Source: Blautia faecis
GTDB lineage: Bacteria > Bacillota > Clostridia > Lachnospirales > Lachnospiraceae
Reading direction: 5' to 3'
NCBI RefSeq assembly: GCF_020554845.1
Contig: NZ_JAJCIA010000002.1
Span: 124,001 to 188,000, forward strand
Length of the DNA: 64,000 nt
A program made the translations under genes and the position numbers. Below the pieces are notes generated by a model that was not told where the DNA came from, ran no database searches, and worked only from the letters and a program-made list of their open reading frames with translations. Below are positions 35,112 to 43,967 of this stretch, one piece after another (position 1 is the stretch's first letter; each line of letters begins with the position of its first letter).

Positions 35112-35350
35112 TTGAGGTTTTTAGTCCTTTCTGGTGTGCTTAAAATTCTTAAATTGCTTCTTTTCTCATTCTGTTTTGAAATCTGACGGTTTCTATTCTA
35201 TATAGGAAAATCAAAAAAATCAATCTCCTAACATGGGATTTTTCAATTTTAACTGGCTTTTTGCAGATTTTATGTTATGATAGGAAAGGTGACTGTTGCT
35301 TTTGAACTATTGGTCAGTTTTATATTGCAGTGAAATAGTTACATTATTTC

Positions 35351-35391
35351 TTGAGACTGTCATTGAAGAAAGCCTTTTTCAGACACGTTTT
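35351..35391. repeat. Family B repeat, short copy
   Basis: TTGAGACTGT at one end and CCTTTTTCAGACACGTTTT at the other, about 40 bp in all, just before sfsA. The right end matches the copies at 43571 and 58921. Confidence 0.55.
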
Positions 35392-35420
35392 GGGAGTCAG
35401 GCAGCAGCACGAGGTGAACT

Positions 35421-36113
35421 ATGAAATACGAAAATATTACAGAAGGCCGTTTCCTGGATCGTCCGAACCGATTTATTGCACATGTGGAGATTGCGGGACA
35501 GACAGAGACGGTTCATGTAAAGAACACAGGCAGATGCAGGGAGCTTTTGATTCCTGGTGTTCAGGTTTTTCTGGAAAAGAGCAGTAATCCGGCAAGGAAA
35601 ACAGCATACGATCTGGTCTGTGTAAATAAAGGCGGACGCCTGATCAATATGGATTCCCAGATTCCCAATAAAGCCGCCCTGGAATGGGTAAGGGCAGGAC
35701 ATCTTTTTCCGGAGGAAGTGCAGGTAACTCCTGAGAAAACTTATGGAAATTCCAGATTCGATCTGTATGCCTGTTCAGATAAGAGAAAGGCTTTTATTGA
35801 GGTCAAGGGTGTAACCCTGGAAGCAGACAATATTGCCCGTTTTCCAGATGCTCCTACTGCGAGAGGCGTGAAGCATCTGGAAGAGCTGATCCATTGCATG
35901 AGGGAAGGATATGAGGCTTATCTGCTTCTGGTGATCCAGATGAAGGGAATTACAAGATTTGAACCAAACTGGGATACGCACCGGGAATTTGGGGAAACCT
36001 TACAGAAAGCGAAAAAGGCAGGGGTGCATATTCTGGCCTATGACTGTCTGGTAGAGCCAGACGGGATGGAAATACAGAATCAAGTGCCTGTGTGTTTGGA
36101 GGAAACTAGATGA
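35421..36113 (+). CDS. sfsA: SfsA family nuclease/regulator
   Basis: A 230-aa SfsA protein; RPNRFIAHVE, NTGRCRELL and EVKGVTLE (the latter with PD-(D/E)XK-like residues) are diagnostic. E. coli SfsA was found as a stimulator of sugar fermentation genes and is a DNA-binding nuclease-fold protein; its physiological role is unclear. Its stop overlaps the mutY start (ATGA), so both are translated together. Confidence 0.93.
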   Translation: MKYENITEGRFLDRPNRFIAHVEIAGQTETVHVKNTGRCRELLIPGVQVFLEKSSNPARKTAYDLVCVNKGGRLINMDSQIPNKAALEWVRAGHLFPEEVQVTPEKTYGNSRFDLYACSDKRKAFIEVKGVTLEADNIARFPDAPTARGVKHLEELIHCMREGYEAYLLLVIQMKGITRFEPNWDTHREFGETLQKAKKAGVHILAYDCLVEPDGMEIQNQVPVCLEETR

Positions 36114-37150
36114 CAGATGAGTTTATACAGCCTCTTCTTGCCTGGTATGATGAGAACAAAAGGATTTTGCCCTGGAGGGATAAGCACAACGCCTATTACA
36201 CCTGGGTATCCGAGATCATGCTCCAGCAGACCCGCGTGGAAGCTGTAAAGCCCTATTTTGAAAGATTTATCAGGGAACTGCCGGATATCCCGGCCCTGGC
36301 AGTCTGTCCGGAGGAAAAGCTGTTAAAGCTGTGGGAAGGTCTTGGATACTATAGCCGTGTGCGGAACATGCAGCTGGCAGCCAGGGAAATGGTAGAAAAA
36401 TATAATGGGAGACTTCCCGACGACTTTTCCCTTCTTATCTCGTTAAAGGGGATAGGAAGTTATACCGCAGGAGCTATCGCTTCCATAGCGTATGGTGTTC
36501 CAGTGCCAGCCGTAGATGGAAATGTTTTCCGTGTAGTTACCAGAATGACGGAGGATCAGGAGGACATTACCAGACCTGCATTTCGCAAAAAAACAGAAAG
36601 CGCATTGCAGAAAATTATCCCAAAAGACCGTCCAGGTGATTTTAATCAGGCAATGATGGAGCTTGGAGCAGTAGTGTGCGTCCCCAACGGACAGCCCAAA
36701 TGCGACCTTTGTCCGGTGAGAGGCTTTTGCCAGGCGGGACTTCACGGCACTATGGAAAAGTTTCCGGTGAAAGCACCAAAGAAGCCAAGAGTGGTGGAAG
36801 AGCGAACCGTTCTGGTTATTCAGGATGGAAGCTGCACTGCGATCCGCAAGCGGCCGCCGAAAGGCCTCCTTGCCGGATTATACGAGCTTCCCAATACAGA
36901 AGGATACCTGAACCGTGAGGAAGCCCTGGAATACGTGAAAGAGCTTGGCGCAGAGCCCTTATATATAGAAGAACTGCCGGAGGCCAGGCATATTTTTTCC
37001 CACATTGAGTGGCGGATGAAAGCGTACCGGATCCGCGTGTCCTCCCTGGAGCAGACACATGCCCCGGGAATTCTTTTTGCAGATAAAAAAGAATCAGAGA
37101 GAAACTACGCCATACCTTCTGCGTTTGGCGCTTATGAAAAATATATGTAA
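36110..37150 (+). CDS. mutY: A/G-specific adenine glycosylase MutY
   Basis: Removes adenine mispaired with 8-oxoguanine. The 346-aa protein has the catalytic glutamate E35 (VSEIMLQQT), helix-hairpin-helix LKGIGSYTAGAI with D136 (AVDGN), a [4Fe-4S] site C190-C198-C201-C207, and a C-terminal NUDIX-like 8-oxoG recognition domain (about 225-340). The first cluster spacing is X7 rather than the usual X6, caused by CVPNGQPKC. Coupled to sfsA by a 4-bp overlap. Confidence 0.95.
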   Translation: MTDEFIQPLLAWYDENKRILPWRDKHNAYYTWVSEIMLQQTRVEAVKPYFERFIRELPDIPALAVCPEEKLLKLWEGLGYYSRVRNMQLAAREMVEKYNGRLPDDFSLLISLKGIGSYTAGAIASIAYGVPVPAVDGNVFRVVTRMTEDQEDITRPAFRKKTESALQKIIPKDRPGDFNQAMMELGAVVCVPNGQPKCDLCPVRGFCQAGLHGTMEKFPVKAPKKPRVVEERTVLVIQDGSCTAIRKRPPKGLLAGLYELPNTEGYLNREEALEYVKELGAEPLYIEELPEARHIFSHIEWRMKAYRIRVSSLEQTHAPGILFADKKESERNYAIPSAFGAYEKYM

Positions 37151-37261
37151 CGGTTCAGCTGGCGTTTTTGAGAACATAACTCAAAGAAAAAAAGGAAAAT
37201 ACATCGCAAGGTGCGTAATTTTAAAATACAGAATCGTTACACTACATGAGGAGGAAAATAA

Positions 37262-38278
37262 ATGAAATTACTGAGCATAGCAATTCCATGTTATAATTCT
37301 GAAGCTTATATGGAGAACTGCATCAAATCCCTTTTACCAGGCGGAGATGAAGTAGAGATCCTTGTAATTGACGATGGATCCAAGGACAGAACAGCCGAGA
37401 TCGCAGATGAATACCAGGAGAAATATCCAGGCATTGTCCGCGCCATCCATCAGCCAAACCTTGGCCACGGCGGCGCCGTAAACACCGGTATCCACAATGC
37501 CCAGGGGCTCTATTTCAAGGTTGTAGACAGCGATGACTGGGTAAATGAAGAATCCTACAAAGAGATCCTGAAAACTCTGGAAGAGCTGGTAAAAGGCTCC
37601 AAAACAGTTGATCTTCTCATCAGTAATTTTGTATACGAGAAACAGGGTGCTACCCGCAAGAAGGTTATGCAGTATCGTCACTGCCTGCCAGTGAACCAGA
37701 TTTTCACCTGGAATGAAGTAGGTCACATGCCAAAGGGAAAATATCTTCTCATGCACTCCATGATCTACCGTACCCAGCTTCTCCTTGAGTGCAACTTGAC
37801 TCTGCCGGAGCATACCTTCTACGTAGATAATATTTTTGCCTTTGATCCGCTGCCGTATGTACAGAACATGTACTACCTGGATACTAATTTCTACCGTTAC
37901 TTTATCGGCCGCGATGACCAGTCCGTAAACGAGACAGTTATGATCCGCAGAATCGACCAGCAGCTCCGCGTAAATAAACTGATGGTAAATTCCTACACCA
38001 GCTGCGGCAGCATGAATAAACGCACCAGAGCCTACATGATCAGTTATCTGGATATTATTACTACCATTTCCTCCATTATGCTGATCCGCTCCGGCACAAA
38101 GGAAGCTCTCGACAAGAAGAAGGAGCTTCTGGAATATATCCGCTCCACGAACCGTGCCCTCTACGGAAAACTTCGCCACAGCCTCATGGGTAACTTCATG
38201 AACCTTCCAGGCCGCGGCGGACGTAAGGTGTCTGTAGCTGCATACAAGCTTTGCCAGAAGTTCTACGGATTTAACTGA
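37262..38278 (+). CDS. Family 2 glycosyltransferase
   Basis: A 338-aa GT-A enzyme with SIAIPCYNSEAYMENCI at the N-terminus, VIDDGSKD, the DSDDW (DxD-like) metal site at about residue 94, and GHGGAVNTG. It transfers a sugar from a nucleotide donor, probably to a cell-surface glycan; donor and acceptor are unknown. GAGGAGG precedes the ATG. No other glycan genes are adjacent. Confidence 0.85.
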   Translation: MKLLSIAIPCYNSEAYMENCIKSLLPGGDEVEILVIDDGSKDRTAEIADEYQEKYPGIVRAIHQPNLGHGGAVNTGIHNAQGLYFKVVDSDDWVNEESYKEILKTLEELVKGSKTVDLLISNFVYEKQGATRKKVMQYRHCLPVNQIFTWNEVGHMPKGKYLLMHSMIYRTQLLLECNLTLPEHTFYVDNIFAFDPLPYVQNMYYLDTNFYRYFIGRDDQSVNETVMIRRIDQQLRVNKLMVNSYTSCGSMNKRTRAYMISYLDIITTISSIMLIRSGTKEALDKKKELLEYIRSTNRALYGKLRHSLMGNFMNLPGRGGRKVSVAAYKLCQKFYGFN

Positions 38279-38298
38279 TTAATGATCAGGGCGCTCTG

Positions 38299-38330
38299 GA
38301 GACTGTTTGAAAAATCATTCCTGCAATCTG
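38299..38330. repeat. Family B repeat, left end
   Basis: GAGACTGTTTGAAAAATC followed by ATTCCTGCAATCTGT directly after the glycosyltransferase gene. It matches 34363-34397. Confidence 0.6.
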
Positions 38331-38391
38331 TACGCCCCACTTTGCAGCATATTTTATCTATATTCGGTTGTCGCCGCTCGTATTTTTGTTA

Positions 38392-38436
38392 AAAAAAAAC
38401 GCGCCTTCCCATTTCTGGAAGTGCGCGTTTTTTTTA
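38392..38436. terminator. Bidirectional terminator between glycosyltransferase and PAP2 genes
   Basis: Stem AACGCGCCTTCC / GGAAGTGCGCGTT with one bulge, flanked by A-run on the left and T-run on the right, so it serves both convergent genes. Confidence 0.8.
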
Positions 38437-39123
38437 ATAATGTTTCCTGCGATTATTCCGTCCAATTCTCTCTACTGCCATGCCACTTGCTTCTTCTCCT
38501 GCCTTCTGCGGATAGAAAAACAGATATCCAAACAGCGCCAGCGTAGCACCACAGCACACATCAATTACGGAATGCTGCTTCAGGAACATAGTAGACATGA
38601 TAATAAGTAATGTAAGAACCAATGATCCATACCTTACCCCTTTGTGGTCTCTCAGCGCCTCACAATTGGTAAGTGACATATGAACTGCCAGAGAATTAAA
38701 TACATGAATACTTGGCAGAACATTGGTCGGTGTATCCGTCCGATACAGCCATCTTACCATATCTGTAAACACGTTTTCCCTTGGAAACTCTGATGGTCTT
38801 AAGTGCAGTACATTTGGATATGCATAAGACACGATCAGGAAAACAGTCATACCCATCATCATATTGAAAATCAACTGATAATATTCTTTTTTATTCTTGT
38901 TCCTGAAGATAAAGTATAAAACTGTGAGAATCTGATACGGAAACCATAATAGATAGGGGACAATAAAATACTCACAAAATGGTATGTAATCATCAAAAAC
39001 AGTGTCGATCACATGAAATCCCCATACCGGCCTGCACTCCAGATACTCAAAAAAAAGCATATAAACAATGGCATACGCAAGTATGATCAGACCATGCCTG
39101 TATTTTTTTATAAATTGTACCAA
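38434..39123 (-). CDS. PAP2-family membrane phosphatase
   Basis: A 229-aa membrane protein with six helices and the phosphatase motifs LPSIHVFNS (PSxH) and FLKQHSVIDV. Such enzymes dephosphorylate lipid phosphates such as phosphatidate or undecaprenyl pyrophosphate. The likely start is TTG at 39123, following GGAG by 10 bp; no ATG is suitably placed. The next gene upstream in the same direction is a diacylglycerol kinase-like protein, suggesting lipid metabolism. Confidence 0.8.
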   Translation of the reverse strand: MVQFIKKYRHGLIILAYAIVYMLFFEYLECRPVWGFHVIDTVFDDYIPFCEYFIVPYLLWFPYQILTVLYFIFRNKNKKEYYQLIFNMMMGMTVFLIVSYAYPNVLHLRPSEFPRENVFTDMVRWLYRTDTPTNVLPSIHVFNSLAVHMSLTNCEALRDHKGVRYGSLVLTLLIIMSTMFLKQHSVIDVCCGATLALFGYLFFYPQKAGEEASGMAVERIGRNNRRKHY

Positions 39124-39192
39124 GTCTTTTTCACTCCTTTTCCAATCTGGGTTACCGGTCTTGTAATTCCGGATCCCCCAAATCGTGAGAGA

Positions 39193-40125
39193 TTATACCA
39201 CAGGTAAAATGATTTTTAAAGAGCTTTTTTCAATGGAAACTGTTAAATCTTCGCGAATTCCGCCAGATTCCCCGTCAATATGAATGGGAAGAGCGGACGC
39301 ACTATGTACATGGATATCGCTGCAGGTGAGAATATGTATTCCCCTGATGCCCACATGCTTTCCGAAAAAAGCAGTAGGCAGGCAAAATAAAAGCTTTATC
39401 TTACGGATACCTTCCACAAGGATCACGTCCAGAAGCTGATCGTCAGGCTGAGCATCCGGGCAGAACTTAAAACCGCCGCCTTCATATTTCTGATTCATAA
39501 CCGCTGTAAAATATACGTGGTCATAGGAAAAAGTATTCTCTCCATCTAGGGTCACTGTCATTTTTCCTGGATTAATAAAAATCAGCTGCTTCAATGCAAT
39601 GAAAAGATAAATCAGCTTTCCCAGCCCAAGACGATTGAATATCTTCTTTAAGGGCGTTGCCAGAACCTCCTGGCATACGCCGGCGTCATATCCGATTCCC
39701 GTGCTGATACCGAATCGGGACTTCTTATTATTGCGGAGCAGGTAAGGAACATCCATTTTGCTGATATGCTCTGCCTTTAGGATATATTCCAGTGATTCCA
39801 TTGGATCAAAAGGGAGTCTCATGCTTCTGCAGAAATCATTGCCAGAGCCGGTTGGAATGTATCCGAAGACTACCCGGTCAAAATCGGTGATGCCGGTGAG
39901 CACCTCGTGAATGGTGCCGTCACCTCCCACTGCAATGATATATACAGGCTCAGATTCAGTGCCAAGAGCACAGGCATCAGAAGCAATCTCTGCGGCATGT
40001 CCGGAATATCTTGTAAGGCAGTACTGGAAATCAATTCCCCGAAGCATAAGCTGCTGATGAATTTCATTCCAGATGGAACGTCCCCTGCCAGAGCGGGAAT
40101 TGGGATTAACAATAAAATAATACAT
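39193..40125 (-). CDS. Diacylglycerol kinase-like lipid kinase (YegS/DgkB family)
   Basis: A 310-aa soluble lipid kinase: NPNSRSGRG at the start, GGDGTIHEVLTG as the nucleotide-binding loop, and PTGSGNDFCRS. It phosphorylates diacylglycerol or a related lipid, recycling it to phosphatidate. The start at 40125 follows TAGGAGAAG; an in-frame extension to 40182 lacks a site. It is about 70 bp upstream of, and probably co-transcribed with, the PAP2 gene. Confidence 0.9.
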   Translation of the reverse strand: MYYFIVNPNSRSGRGRSIWNEIHQQLMLRGIDFQYCLTRYSGHAAEIASDACALGTESEPVYIIAVGGDGTIHEVLTGITDFDRVVFGYIPTGSGNDFCRSMRLPFDPMESLEYILKAEHISKMDVPYLLRNNKKSRFGISTGIGYDAGVCQEVLATPLKKIFNRLGLGKLIYLFIALKQLIFINPGKMTVTLDGENTFSYDHVYFTAVMNQKYEGGGFKFCPDAQPDDQLLDVILVEGIRKIKLLFCLPTAFFGKHVGIRGIHILTCSDIHVHSASALPIHIDGESGGIREDLTVSIEKSSLKIILPVV

Positions 40126-40144
40126 AACTTCTCCTAGGTTTTTA

Positions 40145-40218
40145 GAACATGTTTGCAAAATCTCCCATAAATTGTGAAGCACATATCAGGGAAAGTATTT
40201 GGGGGCATGCTCTGAGAC
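40145..40218. repeat. Family B-like repeat, about 74 bp
   Basis: Left end GAACATGTTTGCAAAATC and right end GGGGGCATGCTCTGA form an imperfect inverted pair in the region between the lipid kinase and topB. The rest of that gap has no other recognised feature. Confidence 0.5.
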
Positions 40219-40430
40219 AAAGAACCTGAAGCCTTGCGATGTAGATTCTCTGTCTTTTATGGTTACATAATAGCATTGGTGGGATCGTTTTACAAATTAA
40301 TTTTAACAAAATATTCTTAAAAATTTCTGAAGTGTGTTATAATATAACTATTCCTTAACAATTATGGAGAGGATTTCACTGTTTGCTTAAGCAGACATCA
40401 TCAAATACGAAAATAATCAGGAGTGTATAC

Positions 40431-42629
40431 ATGAAATCACTTGTAATTGCGGAAAAACCGTCCGTCGCCAGAGACATTGCCCGTGTTCTTGGCGCAAACC
40501 AGAAAAATGGTGGTATTCTCGAAGGCAAAAACTATGTAGTAACCTGGGCACTTGGACATCTTGTAACCCTGGCTGACCCGGAAGAATATGACAGAAAGTA
40601 TGAAAAATGGGAAATGGCGACCTTGCCCATGCTCCCCAAGGAGATGAAGCTGGTAGTCATCCGCCAGACAGGCAGGCAATTTTCCGTAGTAAAGACTCAG
40701 CTTTTCCGAAAAGATATTGGAGAAATCATTATAGCCACAGATGCAGGACGGGAGGGGGAACTTGTTGCCCGCTGGATTCTGGAAAAAGCAGGCTGCCATA
40801 AGCCAATTAAGAGACTGTGGATTTCCTCAGTCACAGATAAAGCAATTAAAGAAGGCTTTGCCAATCTGAAAGACGGGCATGACTATGATAATCTTTACCG
40901 TGCAGCTGTTGCAAGGGCAGAAGCAGACTGGCTGGTGGGAATGAATGGTACCAGAGCTCTCACCTGTAAATACAACGCCCAGCTTTCCTGTGGCAGGGTG
41001 CAGACCCCCACCCTTGCCATGATCGCAAAGCGCGAAGAAGAAATCCGCAAATTTGTGCCAAAAGAATATTATGGTATTTCTCTGGAGACCCAGGATGTGA
41101 AATGGACCTGGAGAGATGAGAAAACAAAGAGCTTCCGTACTTTTTCTAGGGAAAGGGCAGAGCAGATCAAAGGCAGGCTGGAGAACGCTGCTCTTGAAAT
41201 AACCAGTGTAGAGAAAAAAGCAAAAAAGACTATGGCCCCGGGCCTGTACGACCTGACAACTTTGCAGAGGGAAGCCAACCTGAAATATGGTTTTTCTGCA
41301 AAAGAGACCCTGAATATTATGCAGCGCCTTTACGAAAATCACAAAGTACTCACATATCCCAGAACCGATTCCCGATACATTGGAAAGGACATTGTTCCTA
41401 CTATTAAGGAAAGACTGAAGGCCTGCGGAATCGGTCCGTACAGAAAGCTTGCTGGCGCACTTATGAATAAGCCTGTGCAGGTGAATGGAAGTTTTGTGGA
41501 TGATAAGAGGGTCAGTGACCACCATGCGATCATTCCGACAGAACAGTTTGTTCAGCTGGACCACATGACAAATGAAGAACGGAAGATTTATGATATGGTT
41601 GTCCGTCGTTTCCTTGCAGTTCTTTATCCTGCAAGCCAGTATGAGCAGGTGACCATGGAGGCGAAAGCGGCAGGAGAAACTTTTGCAGCCAGCGGCAAAG
41701 TGATAAAGAGCATGGGCTGGAAGGAAGTTTACGAAGGCGGAGCAGATGATGATTTGGAAGATGAGGCGGATGATGAGAAAAAACTGAAAGACCAGCGTCT
41801 TCCGGAGATGAAAACCGGAACCAGACTAAAGATTTTGAAAACTTCCTTAAATACAGGAAAAACAAAACCGCCAGCAAGATTCACAGAGGCAACTCTTCTT
41901 GCAGCTATGGAAAATCCGGTGAAATTTATGGAGACAAGAGATAAAGAAGCGGTGAAAACCCTTGGAGAGACTGGGGGGCTTGGAACCGTTGCCACAAGAG
42001 CAGACATTATTGAGAAACTTTTCCATTCCTTTATGATGGAGAAAAAAGGCAATGAGATCCATATTACCTCAAAGGCAAAACAGCTTCTGGAGCTGGTGCC
42101 GGAAGACCTGAAAAAGCCTGAGCTCACAGCTGACTGGGAGATGAAGCTTTCCCAGATTGCAAAAGGCAGGATACGTCAGGGGGATTTTCTTCACCAAATC
42201 CGTGACTATACCTGTGAAATTGTAGATGAGATCAAAACCGGGGAGGGCACGTTCCGCCACGACAATCTTACAAATAAAGTATGTCCGCAGTGCGGCAAAA
42301 AACTTCTGGCTGTCAATGGAAAAAACAGCAAAATGCTGGTATGCCAGGACCGGGAGTGCGGCTACCGTGAAACGATTTCCCGCACTACCAATGCCCGTTG
42401 TCCAAAATGCCATAAACGTATGGAAATGTATGTGAAAGGTAAGGAAGAGACGTTTGTCTGCCAGTGCGGTTATAAAGAGAAGCTTTCCGCGTTCCAGGCA
42501 AGACGCCAGAAAGAGGGCGCAGGAGTAGGCAAGCGTGACGTGCAGAACTATCTGCGCAGGCAGCAGAAAGAGGCAAATGAGCCGGTGAATAATGCTTTTG
42601 CACAGGCATTGTCTGGAATTAAGTTGTAA
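40431..42629 (+). CDS. topB: DNA topoisomerase III
   Basis: A 732-aa type IA topoisomerase that decatenates DNA through a tyrosyl-DNA intermediate. MKSLVIAEKPSVARDIARVLG, broken here as LVIAEKPSVA...RVLG, is the Toprim start; the catalytic tyrosine is Y309 in LTYPRTDSRY. An acidic linker (DDDLEDEADDEKK, about 440-455) interrupts the core. The C-terminus has two zinc ribbons (CPQCGKK...CQDREC and CPKCHKR...CQCG). CAGGAG precedes the ATG at 40431; an ATG at 40383 precedes that site. Confidence 0.95.
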   Translation: MKSLVIAEKPSVARDIARVLGANQKNGGILEGKNYVVTWALGHLVTLADPEEYDRKYEKWEMATLPMLPKEMKLVVIRQTGRQFSVVKTQLFRKDIGEIIIATDAGREGELVARWILEKAGCHKPIKRLWISSVTDKAIKEGFANLKDGHDYDNLYRAAVARAEADWLVGMNGTRALTCKYNAQLSCGRVQTPTLAMIAKREEEIRKFVPKEYYGISLETQDVKWTWRDEKTKSFRTFSRERAEQIKGRLENAALEITSVEKKAKKTMAPGLYDLTTLQREANLKYGFSAKETLNIMQRLYENHKVLTYPRTDSRYIGKDIVPTIKERLKACGIGPYRKLAGALMNKPVQVNGSFVDDKRVSDHHAIIPTEQFVQLDHMTNEERKIYDMVVRRFLAVLYPASQYEQVTMEAKAAGETFAASGKVIKSMGWKEVYEGGADDDLEDEADDEKKLKDQRLPEMKTGTRLKILKTSLNTGKTKPPARFTEATLLAAMENPVKFMETRDKEAVKTLGETGGLGTVATRADIIEKLFHSFMMEKKGNEIHITSKAKQLLELVPEDLKKPELTADWEMKLSQIAKGRIRQGDFLHQIRDYTCEIVDEIKTGEGTFRHDNLTNKVCPQCGKKLLAVNGKNSKMLVCQDRECGYRETISRTTNARCPKCHKRMEMYVKGKEETFVCQCGYKEKLSAFQARRQKEGAGVGKRDVQNYLRRQQKEANEPVNNAFAQALSGIKL

Positions 42630-42678
42630 ATACAGAGGATAGATAATACGGAGATGCTGTTGATGGCAGCATGTTATA

Positions 42679-42802
42679 TTACTGTTCACTGGCAATGTCC
42701 CGCGGGGTGTTTTTGGTGAATATCGTTTACAGAAAAATGGGGAATCTCAGCGGGAAATCTTGAAAATGCATGATTTCAGTGCATCGCGAAGTGAACCGTA
42801 AC
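42679..42802. repeat. Dispersed palindromic repeat, family A, copy 4 (inverted)
   Basis: The reverse complement matches copy 2: ends TTACTGTTCACTGG and GTGAACCGTAAC, with GCATGATTTCAGTGCATCGCG inside (given as GCATGATTTC then GCATCGCG). The interior is more diverged. It lies between topB and the YkgJ-like gene. Confidence 0.75.
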
Positions 42803-42844
42803 CATGTTTGTCTACAAAAAAATAAAAGAAAGAGGAATTTGCAT

Positions 42845-43516
42845 ATGCGCCGAGAAGTATCTTTGGAAGAGATTTCCGACGGAAGACTTTATGAATTAAA
42901 TGATATGGTAAAGGCAGACTGTCAGGATTGTGCGGGCTGTCATGACTGCTGTGAGGGTATGGGGGACTCAGTTGTGCTGGATCCCATGGATGTGTACCGT
43001 CTGTGTACGAATCTGGGAAAAACACCACAGGAACTGGTAAGCACCGGGCTGATCCAGTTCGATGCCATGGATGGGAATATTCTGCCTCATCTTTGCATGA
43101 GTGGAAAAAACCAATGCTGTGTTTTCCTGAATGAACAGGGACGGTGCAGCATTCATGACTTCCGTCCTGGGTTCTGCAGACTTTTCCCATTGGGACGTTT
43201 CTATGAAAATGGAGGATTTAAGTATTTTCTGCAGATCCATGAATGTAAGAAGACAAGCCGGAGCAAGATCAAGGTAAAGAAATGGATCGACACTCCGGAT
43301 CTTCGCCAGTATGAAAAGTTTGTAGCTGACTGGCATTATTTTTTGCTGGATGTGCAGGAGGTTCTTTATAATGCCACAGATGCCCAGCTGATCAAAAATC
43401 TGAATTTATATGTGGTGAATCGTTTTTATATGAAAACATATGAAGTGGGCAGAGATTTCTATGAGCAGTTTGAAGAAAGACTGACAGAAGGAAAGCAGCT
43501 GTTAAGTCTGGCATAA
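42845..43516 (+). CDS. YkgJ-family cysteine cluster protein
   Basis: A 223-aa protein with the CxxCxxCC cluster (CQDCAGCHDCC, about residues 22-32) and later CCVF and CSIHDFRPGFCRLFPLG, the YkgJ/UPF0153 zinc or iron-binding pattern. The function is unknown; an Fe-S role is often suggested. AGAGGAATT precedes the ATG at 42845; an in-frame ATG at 42770 would lie within the repeat and is rejected. Confidence 0.85.
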   Translation: MRREVSLEEISDGRLYELNDMVKADCQDCAGCHDCCEGMGDSVVLDPMDVYRLCTNLGKTPQELVSTGLIQFDAMDGNILPHLCMSGKNQCCVFLNEQGRCSIHDFRPGFCRLFPLGRFYENGGFKYFLQIHECKKTSRSKIKVKKWIDTPDLRQYEKFVADWHYFLLDVQEVLYNATDAQLIKNLNLYVVNRFYMKTYEVGRDFYEQFEERLTEGKQLLSLA

Positions 43517-43528
43517 ATGAATTGAAAA

Positions 43529-43612
43529 ACTCCCGGAACACTTGAGCCTGTTTGAAAAATCTTACAGAAAGTTTTTTCAGACACGCTCTAGAGCGCCCGG
43601 GAGTCTTTTATT
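43529..43612 (+). terminator. Terminator of the YkgJ gene containing a family B repeat in its loop
   Basis: Outer stem ACTCCCGG (43529-43536) and CCGGGAGT (43597-43604), followed by CTTTTATTTTT. The loop holds a complete family B repeat: GAGCCTGTTTGAAAAATC (43544-43561) and GTTTTTTCAGACACGCTC (43571-43588), itself an imperfect hairpin. The repeat appears to have inserted into, or been kept within, the terminator loop. Confidence 0.65.
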
Positions 43613-43967
43613 TTTAGATTGCAGTATTCCATTAGAAGCTTTGGGAGGGACTATGGTGTCTGCGCACTAAAAATCAGAAATATATATCAAATGTTAAGTG
43701 AAAATCAAATTGTTGAAAAGTAGTCCGTATAATAGAATACACGAATTTCTCCATTTTGGCAAGAGATTTTTTGTAAAAAACTAAGAAATGCCAAGATATA
43801 TAAAAAATAAGATAGTTACTGGTCACAAAGTGAACAATAATACAAGACAATGCTGCATTATGAAACAGGCCAACTCATTCTGGACATTAGAGAAAAATGT
43901 TGTTATAGTAGGTAAGAGAAATTAGAGAAATATATCCCTTTAAATACACAGGAAAGAGGAAAAAGCT
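43613..43967. other. Long leader region before the AAA+ gene
   Basis: No gene is seen. A TATAAT at 43728-43733 may be a -10, but no good -35 matches it. A loose inverted pair TTGGCA / TGCCAA (about 43756-43795) encloses TTTTTTGTAAAAAA; this may fold in the leader RNA. Confidence 0.35.

Noticed and set aside
2757..42802. Family A repeats as a CRISPR array
   Set aside because: The copies are tens of kilobases apart, single, in both orientations, and no cas genes are present.
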